Assembly: GCA_964596345.1 (NCBI GenBank)
Contig: CAZQSZ010000007.1
Span: forward strand, 62,001 to 126,000
Length of the DNA: 64,000 nucleotides
DNA from: CADEDV01 sp964596345
GTDB lineage: Bacteria > Bacteroidota > Bacteroidia > Chitinophagales > Chitinophagaceae
Direction of reading: 5' to 3'
Shown: one piece after another, positions 60,935-64,000 of the stretch
Layout of the letters: each line of letters starts with the position of its first letter
How positions within the stretch are numbered: position 1 is the first letter of the stretch
Program-made: the position numbers and the translations under genes
The notes under the pieces: generated by a model
The model's database searches: none
Told to the model about the DNA's origin: nothing
What the model saw: the letters and a program-made list of their open reading frames with translations, nothing else

Positions 60935-61750
60935 ATGGGAAATCATATAGCGATAACTTTTACAGCCATTCAGCCGGAGCAACAGGAATTAGTGATCGCT
61001 AACCTGGCACACGCAGGTTATGAAGGATTTGAAGAAAATGAAACCGAATTAAAGGCGTTTATTTCCGAAGCGGCTTTTGAGCCCTCCCTGCTGAAAGAAC
61101 TGGCATTTAAATACCAGCTTACTTACACTGTTCAAACGATTGCCGCCCAGAACTGGAATGCTGTTTGGGAGTCCAACTTTCAACCAGTGATCGTGGATGA
61201 TTTTGTTGCTGTCAGGGCCCATTTTCATGAAGCGGCGAAAGGAGTGGAGCATGAAATTGTGATCACCCCGAAAATGAGCTTTGGTACGGGACACCATGCC
61301 ACCACGTTTATGATGATGCAACAGATGCGGAATATTGATTTCAGGCATAAGTCGGTTTTTGATTTTGGAACCGGTACAGGAGTACTGGCGATACTCGCAG
61401 AGAAACTGGGAGCTAAAAAAATACTGGCTGTTGATAATGATGACTGGAGTATTGAAAATGCTTCGGAGAATTTTTCCAGGAATAATTGTGCTGCCATTGC
61501 ACTGAAAAAAGTGGATACAGCAGCTGCAGGGAAGGCTTTTGATATTATACTTGCCAACATCAATAAGAATGTGATCCTGGATAATATGGCAGTACTGGCC
61601 GGGCAGGTGGTTCCTGGAGGAACCCTGCTTTTCAGCGGACTTTTGAGAGAGGATGAAAAGGATATCGTTGCCAGCGCAGAAAAACAGTTGCTGGTTTTTG
61701 CAGGTGCAGTAGAAAAAGATAACTGGCTCTGTCTAAGGTTTATACGTTAA
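60935..61750 (+). CDS. prmA: Ribosomal protein L11 methyltransferase
   Basis: 271 residues. Substrate-binding N-terminal domain (1-90) then a class I SAM methyltransferase with ITPKMSFGTGHHATT, VFDFGTGTGVLAILAEKLGA (motif I, about 145-165), AVDNDDWSIENA and LANINKNVI (motif IV). PrmA trimethylates ribosomal protein L11. It starts just after the pnp terminator. Confidence 0.95.
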   Translation: MGNHIAITFTAIQPEQQELVIANLAHAGYEGFEENETELKAFISEAAFEPSLLKELAFKYQLTYTVQTIAAQNWNAVWESNFQPVIVDDFVAVRAHFHEAAKGVEHEIVITPKMSFGTGHHATTFMMMQQMRNIDFRHKSVFDFGTGTGVLAILAEKLGAKKILAVDNDDWSIENASENFSRNNCAAIALKKVDTAAAGKAFDIILANINKNVILDNMAVLAGQVVPGGTLLFSGLLREDEKDIVASAEKQLLVFAGAVEKDNWLCLRFIR

Positions 61751-61801
61751 AAGTGGATTACCAGGGTATTAATTTAATGTTACCGGAAAGCAATTTACCC
61801 C

Positions 61802-61809
61802 TAAATTTG
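61802..61809 (+). promoter_or_regulatory. -7 promoter box TAAATTTG before plsY
   Basis: Perfect TAnnTTTG ending 26 nt before the plsY ATG; no TTG at ideal -33 spacing. Confidence 0.45.
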
Positions 61810-61835
61810 TCGTTCCAACTTCAACCCAAAGTTCT

Positions 61836-62501
61836 ATGAACGAACTCCTTCTGATCGTTCTCGCATATCTGATTGGCAGCATACCCAGCTCGGTCTGGGT
61901 GAGCCAGTATTTCTTTGATATTGATATCAGGGAATATGGTAGTGGTAATGCCGGTGCCACCAATACCTATCGTGTATTGGGGCCTAAATGGGGCACTATC
62001 GTAATGGTTGCTGATATGCTTAAAGGTGTATTAGCTGTGAAACTTGGCCTTCTTTTACCCAATTATATAGATAGCGAAACGCAGTTACAAACCCTGCAGA
62101 TTGGCCTTGGACTCGCTGCTGTGGTTGGTCATATTTTTCCGATCTGGGCCGACTTCAGAGGTGGAAAAGGAGTGGCTACTTTATTTGGCATCGTTCTGGG
62201 CATATCACCCTGGACGGCATTAAGCTGCGTGGGTGTTTTCCTGCTGGTTTTATACCTGACGAGGTTTGTTTCCCTTAGTTCTATTCTTGCCAGCATTGCC
62301 TTCCCTGTTTTTATCCTTGTTATCTTCAATGTCGATAATAATATTTATCGTGTATTTGCCATTGCTGTTGCATTAATGGTATTGCTGACTCACCAGAAAA
62401 ATATCGGCCGGTTATTAAAGGGAGTAGAAAGCAAAGTTCCTATCCTTAAACACCGTGACCGCCGCCGCCAGCGCAGACGTGAGAATGCAACCAACCAATA
62501 A
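61836..62501 (+). CDS. plsY: Acyl-phosphate:glycerol-3-phosphate acyltransferase
   Basis: 221 residues with about five membrane helices. PlsY motifs: YLIGSIPSSVWVSQYFF and GSGNAGATNTYRVLG (loop 1), GHIFPIWADFRGGKGVAT (glycine-rich loop 2), TRFVSLSS near loop 3. It acylates glycerol-3-phosphate in the first step of phospholipid synthesis. The C-terminus is basic and Arg-rich (RDRRRQRRRE), beyond the last helix. Confidence 0.94.
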   Translation: MNELLLIVLAYLIGSIPSSVWVSQYFFDIDIREYGSGNAGATNTYRVLGPKWGTIVMVADMLKGVLAVKLGLLLPNYIDSETQLQTLQIGLGLAAVVGHIFPIWADFRGGKGVATLFGIVLGISPWTALSCVGVFLLVLYLTRFVSLSSILASIAFPVFILVIFNVDNNIYRVFAIAVALMVLLTHQKNIGRLLKGVESKVPILKHRDRRRQRRRENATNQ

Positions 62502-62598
62502 GCATAACGTCTTTTAAATGCTTAACTTTCCCAAAGAAGTTCACTGACCAATTTTTCATTTGGTATAATGATTGTTCTTTAGTCTAAAACTTATTGTT

Positions 62599-63411
62599 AT
62601 GATCAGAAGTATTATCAGCCTCTTCGTTTTATCAGCCATGATCATTGCCTGTTCAAAGAATGCATTAACGGGCAAGGGACAGTTTACCTTGCTTCCTGAA
62701 TCTGAACTGCAAACGATGGCAACGACAGAGTACCAGCAGTTTCTTTCCTCAAACAAAGTAGTGGCCACGAGTAACAACCGGGATGCGGAAATGGTGAGAA
62801 GGGTAGGACAAAGGATCACTAAGGCTGTTGATACATATTATGCAGAAAAAGGGATGACGGATAAACTCGCCGGATTTAAATGGGAGTATAACCTGGTTGA
62901 TGATAAGGCTGTGAATGCCTGGTGTATGCCGGGTGGTAAGATCGTGGTGTATACTGGCCTTTTACCTATTACCCAAAATGAAGCTGCATTGGCTGCTGTT
63001 ATGGGGCATGAAGTTTCACATGCTTTATTGCAGCATGGTAACCAGCGGATGAGTCAGGGTCTTGCACAACAGTTGGGTGGTGTGGCCTTATCAGTTGCAG
63101 TGGCCAATAAACCCCAGCAAACACAAAATCTTTTCCTTGGTGCTTATGGTGCCGGAACCCAGTTGGGTGTTTTGCTTCCTTTTTCCCGCAAACATGAGCT
63201 GGAAGCAGACGACTGGGGTTTAAAATTTGCTGCTATGGCTGGATATAACCCCCAGGAAGCGATCAATCTCTGGAAAAGAATGGAACAGGCCAGTGGCGGG
63301 CAGAAACCACCAGAGTTTATGAGCACCCACCCCTCCGAAGGGCGTCGTATAGAACAATTAGAGAAACTGATGCCAGAGGCCTTGAAGTACTATAAGCCGG
63401 TTGGGAACTAA
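62599..63411 (+). CDS. M48 family zinc metalloprotease lipoprotein
   Basis: 270 residues from ATG 62599 (MIRSIISLFVLSAMIIAC). Lipoprotein signal with Cys18. Zinc motif His137-Glu-x2-His141 (MGHEVSHA), with further Glu residues in KHELEAD (199-204) supplying the third ligand. TLLPESEL and NAWCMPGGKIVVYTGLL are typical of periplasmic M48 (LoiP/YcaL-type) proteases. Probable outer-membrane quality-control protease. A strong terminator follows at 63433-63466. Confidence 0.92.
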   Translation: MIRSIISLFVLSAMIIACSKNALTGKGQFTLLPESELQTMATTEYQQFLSSNKVVATSNNRDAEMVRRVGQRITKAVDTYYAEKGMTDKLAGFKWEYNLVDDKAVNAWCMPGGKIVVYTGLLPITQNEAALAAVMGHEVSHALLQHGNQRMSQGLAQQLGGVALSVAVANKPQQTQNLFLGAYGAGTQLGVLLPFSRKHELEADDWGLKFAAMAGYNPQEAINLWKRMEQASGGQKPPEFMSTHPSEGRRIEQLEKLMPEALKYYKPVGN

Positions 63412-63432
63412 AAAACTTGATTTCAATTATTT

Positions 63433-63466
63433 AAAAACCCGCCAAATGCAGATTTGGCGGGTTTTT
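63433..63466 (+). terminator. Strong terminator after the M48 gene
   Basis: 15-bp stem AAAAACCCGCCAAAT / ATTTGGCGGGTTTTT with loop GCAG. Confidence 0.9.
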
Positions 63467-63503
63467 TCTTTGTTCTTCTTACACAACTCCCGGCATTAAT
63501 GCT

Positions 63504-63511
63504 TACCTTTG
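63504..63511 (+). promoter_or_regulatory. -7 promoter box TACCTTTG before the 63591 gene
   Basis: Perfect TAnnTTTG in the same TACCTTTGC form as at rpsO, 80 nt before the ATG at 63591. Confidence 0.5.
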
Positions 63512-63590
63512 CACTCCCTGCTTTGAGAACGCTGCCGGTTACCTCCGAACCAAATTGAGCCGGCAGAAACCTTTAAAATAAGATCTAAGT

Positions 63591-64000
63591 ATGTCACAAA
63601 CTGTTTTTGAAAAGTTACAATTGGCAGACGAAAAGAATCTTTTAATCCAGGGTTTGCCCTCCTCCATCGAAAAGCAATTCAGTAAGTTATCCTTCGCCAA
63701 AAACATGACCCCGCTGCTCAAAACACGGAAGATTGATTTTGCACTGGTTTTCGCAGTTAATGAGAACCAGCTGAATGGGATTCTGAAAGATGTGATGCCT
63801 TCGCTGCGGGACGGATCCAAATTCTGGGTCGCCTATCCCAAAACTACCTCCAAGATCGTCACCGATCTGAACCGTGATTGCAGCTGGAACCGCCTGACCT
63901 GCGAAGGTTATGAAAGTATTGAAAGGGTGGAACTGGACCATGTATGGAGTGCCATGCGGTTTACCAAAGGTGAAAACCTGAGGGATGATGATGCTCCCGT
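63591..64000 (+). CDS. DUF3052-like protein, 3' end cut by window edge
   Basis: Open from ATG 63591 to the window edge (136 codons, incomplete). The protein has no signal peptide. The first part (about 28-120) includes LKTRKIDFALVFAVNENQLNG, then FWVAYPKTTSKIVTDLNRDCSW and VELDHVWSAMRFTKG. The last two segments match the DUF3052 pattern (WVAYPK, D-L-x-R-D, D-x-x-W-S-A-x-R-F). Function unknown; the family is probably cytosolic. Confidence 0.75.
   Translation, partial: MSQTVFEKLQLADEKNLLIQGLPSSIEKQFSKLSFAKNMTPLLKTRKIDFALVFAVNENQLNGILKDVMPSLRDGSKFWVAYPKTTSKIVTDLNRDCSWNRLTCEGYESIERVELDHVWSAMRFTKGENLRDDDAP

Noticed and set aside
1..64000. tRNA, rRNA, CRISPR array, insertion sequence or prophage
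   Set aside because: No cloverleaf, no repeat-spacer array, no transposase or phage genes were found on reading; a tRNAscan and ISfinder search would settle this.

Overview
The window reads as chromosomal DNA of a Bacteroidota bacterium, most likely a Chitinophagaceae-like member. Grounds seen in the sequence: recurrent TAnnTTTG -7 boxes with few Shine-Dalgarno sites, many lipoproteins, a type IX secretion C-terminal domain, a DUF4270 lipoprotein, a single-domain GT5 glycogen-synthase-like protein divergent from panC, futalosine-route menaquinone synthesis, and moderate GC (mid-40s by eye). Most genes are ordinary housekeeping or envelope genes packed in short operons on both strands. I found no rRNA, tRNA, CRISPR array, insertion sequence or prophage.

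Layout. 1-6.3 kb: an edge-truncated HU-CCDC81/SPOR-type membrane protein, a small membrane protein, an FKBP lipoprotein, L-serine ammonia-lyase, the menaquinone enzyme MqnE, a nucleoside/H+ symporter and thioredoxin. 6.5-11 kb: dnaE, with a heptanucleotide tandem repeat abutting its start codon and an AT-rich two-gene insert (one gene PD-(D/E)XK-like) directly after it. 11-24 kb: envelope and secreted proteins (beta-propeller lipoprotein, NlpC/P60, Wzx-like flippase, M1 peptidase, orphan solute-binding protein, T9SS cargo, beta-barrel, MsrA, a lipoprotein with a PPC/DUF296 domain, SulP transporter). 24-33.7 kb: MutS2-like ATPase without Smr, CBS protein, LacI regulator, S8 protease, OmpA/TSP3 protein, ALDH7 dehydrogenase and a lipoprotein with an internal duplication. 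33.8-43 kb: panB, ppx-ppk1, then panC-panD-flippase-like-rfaE2, and divergently the GT5 protein and DUF4270 lipoprotein. 43-47 kb: metK, rlmB, a serine hydrolase and a beta-barrel.

47-52.2 kb is the most unusual stretch. Two paralogous HTH regulators (48142 and 51191) are each divergent from an exported protein (47011, a candidate caspase-fold protein with a His114/Cys163 pair, and 50337, a glycine-rich membrane protein). Both target promoters carry the same GTTATGAATC element at the same distance from the -7 box, which suggests a duplicated regulator-effector module. An AT-rich orphan gene lies between the two copies.

52.2-64 kb: HMG-CoA lyase-like, GSCFA, aldose epimerase plus sugar kinase-like, MiaE, BioF-like, then rpsO-pnp with a structured intergenic region, prmA, plsY, an M48 lipoprotein and an edge-truncated DUF3052-like gene.
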